The position numbers and the translations under genes were made by a program. A stretch of 64,000 nt of DNA from Pinus tabuliformis (taxonomy: Eukaryota > Streptophyta > Pinopsida > Pinales > Pinaceae). Position 1 is the first letter of the stretch, and each line of letters begins with the position of its first letter. Positions 10,503 through 19,528 of this stretch are shown here, piece after piece. Where the stretch lies: the NCBI GenBank assembly GCA_031772625.1, contig CM062815.1:922166582-922230581 (forward strand), given 5' to 3'. The notes under the pieces are model-generated. The model was not told the origin of the DNA, did no database searches, and was given only the letters and a program-made list of their open reading frames with translations.

Positions 10503-11768
10503 TTATTGATTCTTATCTTGATCTTGAGTCTTGTCCTTCTTACTCATCTCTTGAGAAGTGTTACTCGGATTGGGCTGCAAGGGTGATGTAGCCATAGGCT
10601 GTTGTTTTGAAGGAAATGGTTCAGTGACTTCTTGAAGGGTTATTTCATTTGTAACTGAATCAGTTCTGTCATTTGGTTCTGTGACTATGGCTCTTTTGGG
10701 CTGCTGGCTATCCTTTGTTTTTTCAGGCTGTGTCACATTTATAATTCTGCTTCTTAGCTTGTATTGTTTATGAACTTCATAAACAGTTGTGTCATATCCT
10801 TGTTTAAAGTCAAATGACTCACCTGACCTGGTTTGGAATTGCTGAATGTCATCATCCTTATGATCTTCTTGACTCAGAAAAACTTGCTGCTCATCATTCA
10901 GGCCCATCAGGTTAATGTGGGTGTCATCTGTTTGCTCATTCGAAGTGGATGCCTCAGTATAGTTTTCCTGGAAGGGAGGTCTTATGTCTGGATCAGAACC
11001 GGCCTTGCCCACGTTTGGGTTTTGATTTCTCCTAAAATTGGGATTTCTGATAGGGTTATTTTGTGGTGCTTCCCATGATGACTTTCTCTCAACTGATTCT
11101 ACTCTATCACCCAATCTCTTCATACCAGTGAGTATTGCATCCAGTTTTTGATCAAAGGCTGAGGGTTCTTCCTTGAAGGTGGTTCTCTTTTCCAATCTTG
11201 CCCTGTTTCTTTTGGCAATCAAGTTAGCCTCTACTGTGACAGCAACCTTTTGGGCATCTTCAAGGGTTTCAGGAGCTCTTTCCTTCAACTGATATGCCAT
11301 ATCAGGGTCAAAACCATCCGGAAATTTGTACAAGGCTAAATCAGGAGGAGGTCTTAAATTCTGTGGTATTGTGTTATATATGTTGTTGAATCTTGCACAA
11401 TACTCCAAAACGGTCTCTTGAGGACCTCGTTTGATTGTATCATATTCACCAAGTATGTGCAGGGGATCTTTCTTTTTCTCCCATCTGTTAGTAAAGGCTT
11501 GATAAAGCTCATCAGGAGTTGTGATGGTATTTACAGCCAGTGATCTAAACCAAGTTCTTACATCCCCTGTCAGGCTCTGAACAAAGATTCTCATTCTCAC
11601 ACTATCATCATCTATTTCATAGTTCTCAAAATGGTCTTGCATCCTCTTGGCATGCTGAATTGCTGTGAAAGGGCCAATGGAGTCAAAATATGAGATCTTG
11701 GATTGGTAGTCCTGAGGTAGAGCTGCAGCATTAGCAGGGAACTGTAGGGGTGCATATCTATTAGCCAT
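10503..11768 (-). CDS. gag: Element A gag (capsid polyprotein)
   Basis: 421 codons from the first in-frame ATG (11768, MANRYAPLQF) to TAA 10503-10505. The frame is open much farther upstream, to TAG 12120-12122, but holds no ATG there; either the ATG at 11768 is used or a non-AUG start (for example TTG 11849) serves. A retrotransposon gag core is visible, with SLTGDVRTWFRSL and a predicted helical C-terminal capsid half. I see no CCHC zinc knuckle, so nucleic-acid binding would rest on the basic, Asn/Arg-rich tail. The downstream protease ORF is in the same frame after one stop codon. Confidence 0.85.
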   Translation of the reverse strand: MANRYAPLQFPANAAALPQDYQSKISYFDSIGPFTAIQHAKRMQDHFENYEIDDDSVRMRIFVQSLTGDVRTWFRSLAVNTITTPDELYQAFTNRWEKKKDPLHILGEYDTIKRGPQETVLEYCARFNNIYNTIPQNLRPPPDLALYKFPDGFDPDMAYQLKERAPETLEDAQKVAVTVEANLIAKRNRARLEKRTTFKEEPSAFDQKLDAILTGMKRLGDRVESVERKSSWEAPQNNPIRNPNFRRNQNPNVGKAGSDPDIRPPFQENYTEASTSNEQTDDTHINLMGLNDEQQVFLSQEDHKDDDIQQFQTRSGESFDFKQGYDTTVYEVHKQYKLRSRIINVTQPEKTKDSQQPKRAIVTEPNDRTDSVTNEITLQEVTEPFPSKQQPMATSPLQPNPSNTSQEMSKKDKTQDQDKNQ

Positions 11769-12269
11769 ATTTGCAGGATTTATAGGGTTGACAGGGAAAA
11801 CTGGGATAATAGGGGTAGTTGGAACGGTAGAAACTAGAGTATTTTTCAAGGGAACATGTGCAGTGGATGGAGGTGTGAAAGGAGGGCTTTGAGATGTGGA
11901 TGCTAAACTGGGGGAATCAAGGGTAGACCGAAATAGAACCTTGATTGGAGTTGGAACAGGGTTTGGATGAGCTGTCTCAGGACTTAAATCAGCAAGAGTT
12001 TCCTGTCCTTGCTGCTTCCTAATGATTTTAGGGATTGTATTAGGATTTTCAAAAATAGTTGGTGGATTGGGGTCAGGATTTGACCTTGTATATCGCAGAT
12101 TATTCTTGGGAGCCAGCTTCTAAATTGTTTTTGAGTATGTTTTTTGGAATATTTGTGTCTACAAGGGCCAGACAAGATTTTGGAGTGACTGTGTATATCT
12201 TAGAGCTAGCTTGAAAATTGACTGAAGCAGCTTTAAGAAATATATAGAAATTAGAAAATCCTGAGGAAT

Positions 12270-12287
12270 TCCCCAGTGGAGTCGCCA
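12270..12287 (-). other. Primer binding site of element A (tRNA-Arg type)
   Basis: Minus strand reads TGGCGACTCCACTGGGGA, 4 nt after the LTR end. It is complementary to the 3' end I expect for a plant tRNA-Arg (…CAGTGGAGTCG-CCA). Known Ogre/Tat elements use tRNA-Arg primers. It fixes the inner edge of the 5' LTR. Confidence 0.85.
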
Positions 12288-12291
12288 ATTA

Positions 12292-13498
12292 TGTTAACAC
12301 CCAGGTTGTTCCCTTTGACTCCCAAGGGAATACGGCCGGGGTAACCACTAACCAATCTTTGGATTACAGTTTCTAGCCAAACTGTAATCAGAGAGCGCTC
12401 TCTCTTTAAGGTTTGTCTCTGTTTTGTGAAGATTTTAGGCTAGTTATGAATTCAGGGTTTGGTTGTATGTTTTGGTTGAGGGATGTCTTTTGTACCTAAG
12501 GTGGAAGTCTTCAGGTAGTATCAGTCCATTGGGCAATGGAGTCTGTGGCTACAGGTCGTCTGAGATATTAAGTTGAGTTGCTGAAACTGCAGGGCCATTC
12601 AAATATATCATGAAACAAAATTTTAATTGTGATGATGAACTGTGATTTAGCCAGTGAAAAGAAATTAAGAATTTTCCACTAAGGTGAGGGTGTAGGAAAG
12701 AGATATGTTGCACAGGAGCATACTTGAGTTCCTGAAACAACAATCACTGTGAAAGATATAGCTTGGAGGTGCAGCAGTTAAGAATTACACCTTATGACTA
12801 TAACTGAAGAAAAAACATTTATAACATCTTAGATTGAGTTCAGGGTATTCTGTGAATAAATCCTGGAACTATTCTTTTTCTTTGCCATTAAATTATGAAA
12901 CACAGAAACATGAATGAGCTATGAAAATATAACAAAACACATAACGAAGAGTTTTAAGGAAAACTTATTGTGCCATGAAATACGCAGGAATCTTGTAACT
13001 TTCAGCAAAACACCAGAATGCCTCAGATCACACAGAGCTTTGGAAATTCCATCACTTTTGTATTAATACTCTGGAAATTTACAGCATAAGAAACTCTAGA
13101 AGAGAAATCAACAACAACCTGCAAACTTATGTGAGGGGGGTATATATACAAACGGTCATACAAAATATCTGAAGCGTTGAGTCATCTGAGAAATAAATAT
13201 GTTCACCAACTTGTACAGAACAACAGATAAGAAGTTATTACAGCTTTGAATACAACATAAATGCTCTTCAATTCTGTCAAAAGACTTTTTGACCTTTGGA
13301 GGCCACTGAGTCGGTTGAATGTTTTGTTATAAATGATGAATGACGTGTCTTTGTATCTCTGTCCTCCTATAGCTTTTCGGCCCTGTCACCTATGACTTTC
13401 AGTGCTGCTTTAGTGGCCGAATAGTTTTGCTGAGTTGACTCAGCCCATTCTTCTCTGTGCACGCCGACTTTATCAAAAATGTTCCTGTGTATGATAAC
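12292..13498 (-). other. Non-coding U5 end of the 5' LTR of element A
   Basis: About 1.2 kb between the stop of the LTR ORF and the primer site. AT-rich, no convincing ORF on either strand. This part of the 3' LTR lies outside the window, so it cannot be compared. Confidence 0.55.
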
Positions 13499-15397
13499 TT
13501 ATATGTTTAAATGAAAAAACTTGAATCCAGGCACTGGTTGCAGTATTATTTGTATCATTTTGGTCCAGAATTCCTGTGTGGGCAATTGATGTCTCAGGAT
13601 TGCCTCTAGAGTCTCAGCTGCCTCTATGTATTTGTAGAAATTTGGAGGCACTTCAAACAAATGTTGGATCTCATTCATAATGAAAAATAAATTCTCAACC
13701 TTGTTGTAGAGACTCTGCCCTGATGCTGGCCCTGATTCTTCTGAACTACTGGGCCTTTCTGTAATCTGATTTGTAGCAAATGTGTTGACCCTTTTGGCAT
13801 AATGTTCATGAGAAAGTAGTCTTCCTGCGCTGTTCAGTAAGCTAGGAAGACCTCTGTTTTGCAATGCCACAAATTTGTCCGTGAACTTATTAACCTCTGT
13901 CTGCATATCTTGTCTTCTTCTTTCCAGTGTTTGTACCAGGTTTCTCAGTGTGAGGACCCTCTTTATCAGCTGGATGGTTTCAGTTCTACTGGAGATTCCC
14001 ATTGCTGCCAGCTGAGCACTTGTTCTGTTATTAAGCACATTAATCATTCTGTTGGCAACCTCAGGCATATTGCCTAGAGATGCCCTTGCTCTTTGGATTT
14101 CTCTATGTGCTTTCCCTATGAGCTCTATCTGCTCATGAATGGTCTCAATGTATTGCCATTGATCAGTGATTGATTGGCCAATGTTGGCCCATAAAACTGT
14201 CCTAAGCTCAGCTATCACTTTGTCAAGTGTGAGCTCCTTCTCCAGCTCCTTTATCTTATCTTTGAGAGCCTTTATCTCTCTTCCTTTCTCAGCAACATTT
14301 TGTTTTGATTTATCATATTTTTCATTCAACTTGGCTAGACTCTCCCTGGCCTCATTTATCTCTGCCATTTGGGCTTCCAGGGGTTGGATTTCATTCTTGA
14401 GCTTCTGCATATCCAGGCTTGGAGCCTGCTCTGTTGTTGGTGCAGTTGCTGATGTAGATGGTGTTGTCTGTTCAGTAGGAGGAGCAGTAGGAGGAGCAAT
14501 AGTCTGAGGAGGTTCCTCCAGGTTAATTATTTCTGGAGGAGGCTGAGATGTTTGTCCTCCTTCTTTTTGTTGTAATGCTGCCTGCAGTGCAGCCTGTGCA
14601 GCCTCTGATTCTCCCAATTTTTCCTGTGTTTGGATCAGCTGTTTGTATAGGGACACTAGCATAGCTGCTGCATCTTGGTCATGTCTCAGCTGGGCAACTT
14701 CTCCAGTTTGTGGGTGAATGGTTGCTAGGACTTTTACCATTTTCCTTAGTGCTGCCAAATCTGCATCCCTTAACTTCAATAATGCTTGTACAGCCTTGAT
14801 GTCCTTGGGATCATGCCCAAGTTCTATGATTATCTCCTCTAAGGCTTTGATTCTGTTGTCCTTTGCTTGAGAGGATGCTCTCTCCAACTCAAGTTGGGCA
14901 GCTGTATTATTTAGGCTATTTTCTAGCCTGTAGTTCTCCAATGTCTTATCTGCCAAGGAGGCATACACCATCTCACCTGTTTGCTTATGTAATTCGATTT
15001 TATCCATTGGGTGGATGTCCTTGGAAAGGACCTCAAGGTTGGTCCTTATGTAATCTGCAGCTGACTGCGGCTGCAACACTGCTGGCATAAAGTGGCTCAT
15101 GATCATCTTGCCCTCCTGGACATCATATGCAGACATTAGTCTTTGCTGGTTAATGGGAGCCATTTTCAACAAATGATTATATAGCTGTATTCTTATGGGC
15201 TCATTCATCTTCTTTATGTCAATGAACTGCTGCTTGATGCCCACCTCAGCTCCTCTTTGCTGGCTTGAGGAGTTGACTTCTCCTCCCACTGTCCTCTCTT
15301 GTTCCTGCTGGAAGGAACTTGCAGATGCCTCCATGCTAGGTGGGCCCATGCCCAAATATTGCCCTATAGGCATTTCTTCCTCTGAGAGGGGATTCAT
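13499..15397 (-). CDS. LTR-encoded ORF, C-terminal coiled-coil half, 5' LTR copy
   Basis: 632 residues from the first Met after the TGA at 15404-15406; same frame as the upstream half. The 3' LTR copy reads through this junction with AGA, so the two halves were one protein. Visible parts: a disordered Ser/Gln-rich start; a helical block with GEMVYASLADKTLENYRLE; heptad-like helices around residues 245-295; a Pro/Thr-rich linker (about 300-325); a long Lys/Glu-rich coiled coil (about 330-420); a further helical part with LIKRVLTLRNLVQTLERR; and a C-terminal segment ending in PVPGFKFFHLNI. No enzyme motif, zinc knuckle or membrane segment is seen. Long coiled coils suggest self-association, but that is inference. 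It could alternatively begin translation alone at the Met after the stop. Confidence 0.7.
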   Translation of the reverse strand: MNPLSEEEMPIGQYLGMGPPSMEASASSFQQEQERTVGGEVNSSSQQRGAEVGIKQQFIDIKKMNEPIRIQLYNHLLKMAPINQQRLMSAYDVQEGKMIMSHFMPAVLQPQSAADYIRTNLEVLSKDIHPMDKIELHKQTGEMVYASLADKTLENYRLENSLNNTAAQLELERASSQAKDNRIKALEEIIIELGHDPKDIKAVQALLKLRDADLAALRKMVKVLATIHPQTGEVAQLRHDQDAAAMLVSLYKQLIQTQEKLGESEAAQAALQAALQQKEGGQTSQPPPEIINLEEPPQTIAPPTAPPTEQTTPSTSATAPTTEQAPSLDMQKLKNEIQPLEAQMAEINEARESLAKLNEKYDKSKQNVAEKGREIKALKDKIKELEKELTLDKVIAELRTVLWANIGQSITDQWQYIETIHEQIELIGKAHREIQRARASLGNMPEVANRMINVLNNRTSAQLAAMGISSRTETIQLIKRVLTLRNLVQTLERRRQDMQTEVNKFTDKFVALQNRGLPSLLNSAGRLLSHEHYAKRVNTFATNQITERPSSSEESGPASGQSLYNKVENLFFIMNEIQHLFEVPPNFYKYIEAAETLEAILRHQLPTQEFWTKMIQIILQPVPGFKFFHLNI

Positions 15398-15403
15398 TCT
15401 ATG

Positions 15404-17278
15404 TCATTTCTCCCCATGAGTTGTTGATGTTGTGAGGGGAGTCTCTCTGTCCCTCTTTCTGCTTATGTCTTCTTTTTGTGGGGTTTGGAGGACTGAGGCC
15501 TCTACTGTTGTCTCCTGCCTAGGAGGCAGGGTGTCCTGAGCTTGTTGCCTGGTGGATTCTGGGGCCTGTGATGTTTGCTCTTGCTGCACTGGCTGTTCTT
15601 TTTCTTGCTGCCCCCCTTGTTGTTGTTGTACCTGTGGCTGTTGCAGAAATTCCTGCTGCTGTACCTGTTCATGAGGCGGCTGCTGTGGCTCCATCTCTTT
15701 CTCTTTGCCTTTGCTAGAGGTTTGATCAGTAGCTTTGGCTACTTGCTGATGTGCTGTGGAGGACAAGGTAGCTGCTCCCACTTGAGTGCCTGGAAGAGCA
15801 AATACCTGTGCACAAAGCTCTAAGTCAGCCATCTTTTGGATATTTTTAACTGCTCTTTGATTTAAATCTTCTTGTGTGACAGCTTCCTCTAAGGTGCCTC
15901 TCCTCCACTTTATTTGATTTGCATATTTTTCTATATGAGGCAACCTTACGTGGTCATAACTGGCCAGCCTATACTTGACCCTTCTTAAAGTTATGAAGTG
16001 ATTGGGGTCATAAGGTTTCCAAAGGAAACTGGTCTGTAGGCCAAGGGATTCTAGCATTCTGTCTGCTTCTTGCCAACCTTCCTCCCTTTTGTTGTAAATG
16101 AAGTGGCCTAATTGGTTCCTTACTTTGAGCTGTGCTTTCTTATCTTTGCCTGAAAAATGCAGCATATCAGCATTCCCAAACTGCCTGAAGTATTCAAGGG
16201 CAAACAGTCTCATGGGCACATATTTGGGCAATCTGTATGGGGGAAACTCACAACCATATATTCCGATGACTGTGTGGTTCTGGTAATAATACCAATCCCC
16301 AATGCTGTATACCTTAGACAACTGAAGAATCCTCTGCATCTCATCAGTTATTCTTGGAGGAGGTGAGCTCATAAGCAGAGACATGGCTGGGTGGATGAAG
16401 AGGTCTATGAACTCACAATAAGTATATGGAGAACAAGATCTGCAGTGGAAAGCAGAGTACCAATAAACCACTGACCTTGGATTGCCTTGTGCATCCACTC
16501 TCTTCATAGAAAAATGAAATTTCTCATGTTGATAATACAAAATTAAGTGGTAGATGTAGGAGGTGTATCTGAACACCCTTTCTCTTGACAAGTTCATCAA
16601 TTTCTCATGTATTTTGTCAGATATGTAGGTGGCATAGTCATAGCAGATTGGAGACTTGCCAGGGGAGAACATGAGCATCATCACCAGCACAGTTTCATCA
16701 ACAAACTCAATTGAATTATAGCCCAGAATGGGACTGATCATGTCTACAAGGTCCCTGCCCAATTGGTTGAGGTAAACATGAGAAATGGGAGGGTACTTCA
16801 CAGTGTCAGAGTCAATGTACAATTGATTTAGTTTGGTGACCTGAGCATCTGTCAATTTAGCTCCTTGCTTTATCAGATCAACCAGTGATAAAGGGACTAA
16901 TTTCTTCTTAGTTTTGAAGTGCAGCATCTCTCTGATGGCTTCAGGGGTGACATAGAAAAAAACTGAGCCTGAAGGGTCAATCACAGCCCTCTGAGTGGCG
17001 TCGTAGCATTCATCACATAGGTGGATTAGGTCAGGAAACTGGTTGACCTGAGGGAGCTTGAAGAGAGGGAGGAAAGAATCCCAAATGCCCAATACATTTG
17101 TTCCAGCCTCATGTTTAATCTTCAATTCATTTAACAAGTGGATGTGGTACTTGCTGTGCATTAGCATTTCTTCTGATATTTGATAATCCAGGTCTGCTAA
17201 TGGTTGCCATTCCAATTCTCTCTGAGGGGCATTTAGTGGAGCAATATTCAAGGCTACAGGAGCTACTGGTGCATCCAT
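15404..17278 (-). CDS. LTR-encoded ORF, N-terminal globular domain and Gln-rich linker, 5' LTR copy
   Basis: 624 residues from ATG 17278, which sits in ACCATGG, to TGA 15404-15406. The frame is open to about 17413, but the start context and the Met-Asp-Ala-Pro start shared by both LTRs favour 17278. Residues 1 to about 490 look globular, rich in Tyr, His and Leu, with VTPEAIREMLHF and YTSYIYHLILYYQ. Residues about 510-600 are Gln/Pro-rich (QQPPHEQVQQQ). It continues in frame into the coiled-coil half. It lies downstream of the LTR TATA box and would be the first ORF on the element's RNA, upstream of the primer site. Ogre elements have an ORF upstream of gag, but between primer site and gag; here the ORF is within the LTR. 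Family not recognised; a distant likeness to the post-integrase ORFs of elements B and C is discussed as a finding. Confidence 0.75.
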   Translation of the reverse strand: MDAPVAPVALNIAPLNAPQRELEWQPLADLDYQISEEMLMHSKYHIHLLNELKIKHEAGTNVLGIWDSFLPLFKLPQVNQFPDLIHLCDECYDATQRAVIDPSGSVFFYVTPEAIREMLHFKTKKKLVPLSLVDLIKQGAKLTDAQVTKLNQLYIDSDTVKYPPISHVYLNQLGRDLVDMISPILGYNSIEFVDETVLVMMLMFSPGKSPICYDYATYISDKIHEKLMNLSRERVFRYTSYIYHLILYYQHEKFHFSMKRVDAQGNPRSVVYWYSAFHCRSCSPYTYCEFIDLFIHPAMSLLMSSPPPRITDEMQRILQLSKVYSIGDWYYYQNHTVIGIYGCEFPPYRLPKYVPMRLFALEYFRQFGNADMLHFSGKDKKAQLKVRNQLGHFIYNKREEGWQEADRMLESLGLQTSFLWKPYDPNHFITLRRVKYRLASYDHVRLPHIEKYANQIKWRRGTLEEAVTQEDLNQRAVKNIQKMADLELCAQVFALPGTQVGAATLSSTAHQQVAKATDQTSSKGKEKEMEPQQPPHEQVQQQEFLQQPQVQQQQGGQQEKEQPVQQEQTSQAPESTRQQAQDTLPPRQETTVEASVLQTPQKEDISRKRDRETPLTTSTTHGEK

Positions 17279-17928
17279 GGTTATTTTAGGATTGTGTTGG
17301 TATGAGGTGGCATTACTGTGCAGAGCAACACAAAGGAGTATTTCTTGGAAAGAGAGGTGATTTACTGAGGAACAGAGGATAAAATGGCAATGGCAGCAAT
17401 TGAAATACTGCACAGAGCACTGATAGGGAAAATGCTTGGCTTTAGAAACTCTCTATACGGTGAATTGGTGCAGCTTGGGTTCTCAGTTCACGAATGCGCG
17501 AACCAACTGTATGTTTTGTGAAAATTCGGGTAGACAAGGCTCTGTAGGTGAATTTTGACTTAACAGTTGAAAATGGAGGCTTGCCACAGGGGATTTGCCG
17601 GTAAATTATAAGCTTGCCCACTCTTTTAATTTTGTTTTAGACAATTACGGACACAACCGAGCGCAAGGGAGGTAAATTTGATAAATACCTGGTGAATTGC
17701 TTGGCAAAGTTTGCAAATGCAGGTGGGAAGGAAGCGCCGGCGGTCTCCTGGTTGATTTCAGCTGGTTGGCTACGGATTTGGACGTAAAATGCATGCAGGG
17801 GGAGTAACAGTCTTTTTTGCAAAAGTAACGAAAAACATGAATTTTGGCCAAAATATAGACTTTTGGGTTATTTGGCGCTTTTTTTGGATGACATCAGCAT
17901 GACATCATCAGGTGGGGTCAAGGTCGGA

Positions 17929-17959
17929 TGACGTCAGCATGACGTCATCGAGACACGTG
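17929..17959. promoter_or_regulatory. Cluster of bZIP-type sites and a G-box in the 5' LTR leader
   Basis: TGACGTCA occurs at 17929-17936 and again at 17940-17947, followed by the G-box CACGTG at 17954-17959. These are palindromic or near-palindromic sites known to bind plant bZIP factors. They lie downstream of the TATA box in element orientation. TGACATCA variants lie just beside them (17888-17907). In the 3' LTR the first of these sites is TGACATCA and the G-box is CACATG. Binding is inferred from the motif only. Confidence 0.45.
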
Positions 17960-18121
17960 GCGGCTTGAGAGTGGTCCACGGGGATGATGAGGTGGTGGGC
18001 AGGTCAGAGCAGTGGCGGACGGGGGCGCTGACGCGGCGGTGATGTAGCAGTGACATGGTAATGACGTTGGCATAGCGGGTTAACGGAAACCGGAAACAGT
18101 AAGTGGTTTGATATCGCACCG

Positions 18122-18130
18122 CCTTATATA
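18122..18130 (-). promoter_or_regulatory. TATA box of the 5' LTR of element A
   Basis: Minus strand TATATAAGG. A start site about 30 bp downstream would be near 18095, giving a U3 of about 1.4 kb and an R-U5 of about 5.8 kb containing the whole LTR ORF. A TGACGTCA site at 18192-18199 lies about 60 bp upstream, a usual place for an activator site. Confidence 0.6.
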
Positions 18131-18191
18131 CGGAAGCGGGATTGTCAGAGGGCGCTCCGATACGATTTGGGGGTGACGCGTGGCAGAGGCC

Positions 18192-18199
18192 TGACGTCA
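18192..18199. promoter_or_regulatory. TGACGTCA site upstream of the LTR TATA box
   Basis: Perfect 8-bp palindrome of the CRE/bZIP type about 60 bp upstream of the TATA box in element orientation. It is kept in the 3' LTR (near 4344). Function inferred from motif and position. Confidence 0.45.
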
Positions 18200-18209
18200 C
18201 CCTCTGACA

Positions 18210-19526
18210 AATTTCGGAAGCTATCCTTCGGACGTCGGAGCCGCTCCGATATGCATGTGGGCCGTCGGATGAAAAAGGCCAGATCCGACAGTTGACGGAT
18301 CGTTGAGATGCCAGGTTGATACGGATGTGGGCGGGGTTTAAATTAATATATTTTTTGGAAGAAGCGTCAGGCGGGAACCTTTGGAGTTTGGCAAACTTAT
18401 ATGGTTTTCAATGTATTTTTATAAAAAACGCGCATAGCGCCCAAACTTTGGGTAAAATGAAAAAGTGGGTTTTTCATGTGTTTTTGCAAATGAGCGGGTT
18501 AGGGGTGAAAATGGGTTTATTTACAAGGTTTTTTAGCAAGTGAAGGGGTTAATGGTTTGGATGACTTCTGAAGGGGGAAAAGGGGTAGGGTTTGGGTTCT
18601 TAAACTGACCAGATGTCAATTTAATCCCTAAATGTGAACATATGGCTATAATGCTAGGGGGAAGGGATATTTATAGAATGCTTGGGGTTTATACACCATA
18701 GTGTTTATAATAATAGGGAAAGGGCAACATAGGGGATTTAGATACTAAGAAGTTAGGGGTTAATATGAATGGAAGAGGTGAATGAGGAGTGATATCACTA
18801 AGTTTATATGAAAAGAACTTAGCTTAGGGAGTAGATCAAAATGAAAAGAATTTTACACAAGAAATGTGGCTTTTTAAAGAAACAAGAACCACCATAAAAC
18901 TTTGATTCTCTTTCATGAACACAACTGATGAAGGGATGTTAGTAATGAATGTGAAAGGGGAGAAAAGGGAGTTAGTCATGCTCCTTTGCTTTGCTGCAAC
19001 ATGATGGAGAAGAGGAGCTTCTCTGTCCACTGAGGTTCCTTTATGCTAGACCAGCAAGATTCAGTTGAAATGAATGACATTTCTGCAACCCCATCTACCT
19101 ACCCATCTACTTGCCTAGCATTTTTTGTTTCTTCATGGAGGGTGCACTTAGACTTGCAGACCCTTATGTGCCTTTTCTTTTCTTTTGGCTTTTTCTTTTG
19201 ACTTTCTATCTAAGGCTACCCTTATTGCTTCCAAGGTCCCAGATTAAGCAGTGGGGAACCTTACTTTCTCTACCTAGCTACTGGTCTGCCAAGATTAAAC
19301 AGTTTGGACAGACTTCTTTCTCTATTCTACAACAAAAATTGAAACATGGCATGATCCAGATTAGGCTGTTGGACCATCCATCCAAAATTGAGTCAACATC
19401 AAGCTTTTGTACACACCTTGTCTTCTTATGGAAATATGGGATCTTTGAATCACCAAAGCAGAGCATATTTGGAACTTTTATTTTCCAATCATGAAATATG
19501 AAACCTATTGGTATAGGTAGCTAACA
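18210..19526 (-). other. Distal U3 of the 5' LTR of element A
   Basis: No gene seen. It holds a moderately GC-rich part up to about 18330, then AT-rich sequence with several short G-runs (18540-18600). It matches 4360-5679 with scattered substitutions and a few one- to three-base indels (for example around 19190-19260). Confidence 0.55.
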
Positions 19527-19528
19527 AC

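Larger units (their letters stand above)
1..19526 (-). mobile_element. Element A: Tat/Ogre-like Ty3/Gypsy LTR retrotransposon with 7.2-kb LTRs (3' LTR truncated by window edge)
   Basis: Two long direct repeats, 1-5679 and 12292-19526, flank a 6.6-kb block coding on the minus strand. The LTR begins TGTTAGC and ends GTTAACA in element orientation. A tRNA-Arg-type primer site lies 4 nt inside the 5' LTR. The order in transcription is: 5' LTR with ORF, primer site, gag, protease, archaeal-type RNase H, RT, degenerate Gypsy RNase H, integrase, 3' LTR. An extra RNase H beside a decayed Gypsy RNase H, a tRNA-Arg primer and giant LTRs are known marks of the Tat/Ogre branch. The base after the right LTR starts ACTTG; its partner duplication lies outside the window. 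The LTRs differ at roughly 1-2 positions per 100, so insertion was recent. The coding region has two in-frame stops, so the copy is probably non-autonomous now unless stops are read through. Confidence 0.93.
12292..19526 (-). repeat. 5' LTR of element A (complete, 7235 bp)
   Basis: In element orientation it runs from TGTTAGC (19526) to GTTAACA (12292), with terminal inverted pentamers TGTTA/TAACA. It contains, in order, a U3 with a TATA box at 18122-18130, a GC-rich leader with bZIP-type sites, a 1260-codon ORF (17278-13499) and a 1.2-kb non-coding end. It is unusually long for a Gypsy LTR. The 3' LTR copy is very similar, with scattered substitutions and a 12-bp indel. Confidence 0.93.

Noticed and set aside
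12100-12288. 62-residue minus ORF starting in the primer binding site
   Set aside because: Begins with TTG inside the primer site; a chance frame.
1-19526. Segmental duplication in place of LTRs
   Set aside because: The repeats end in TGTTA/TAACA, a primer site adjoins the inner edge, and a coherent gag-pol lies between them in matching orientation.
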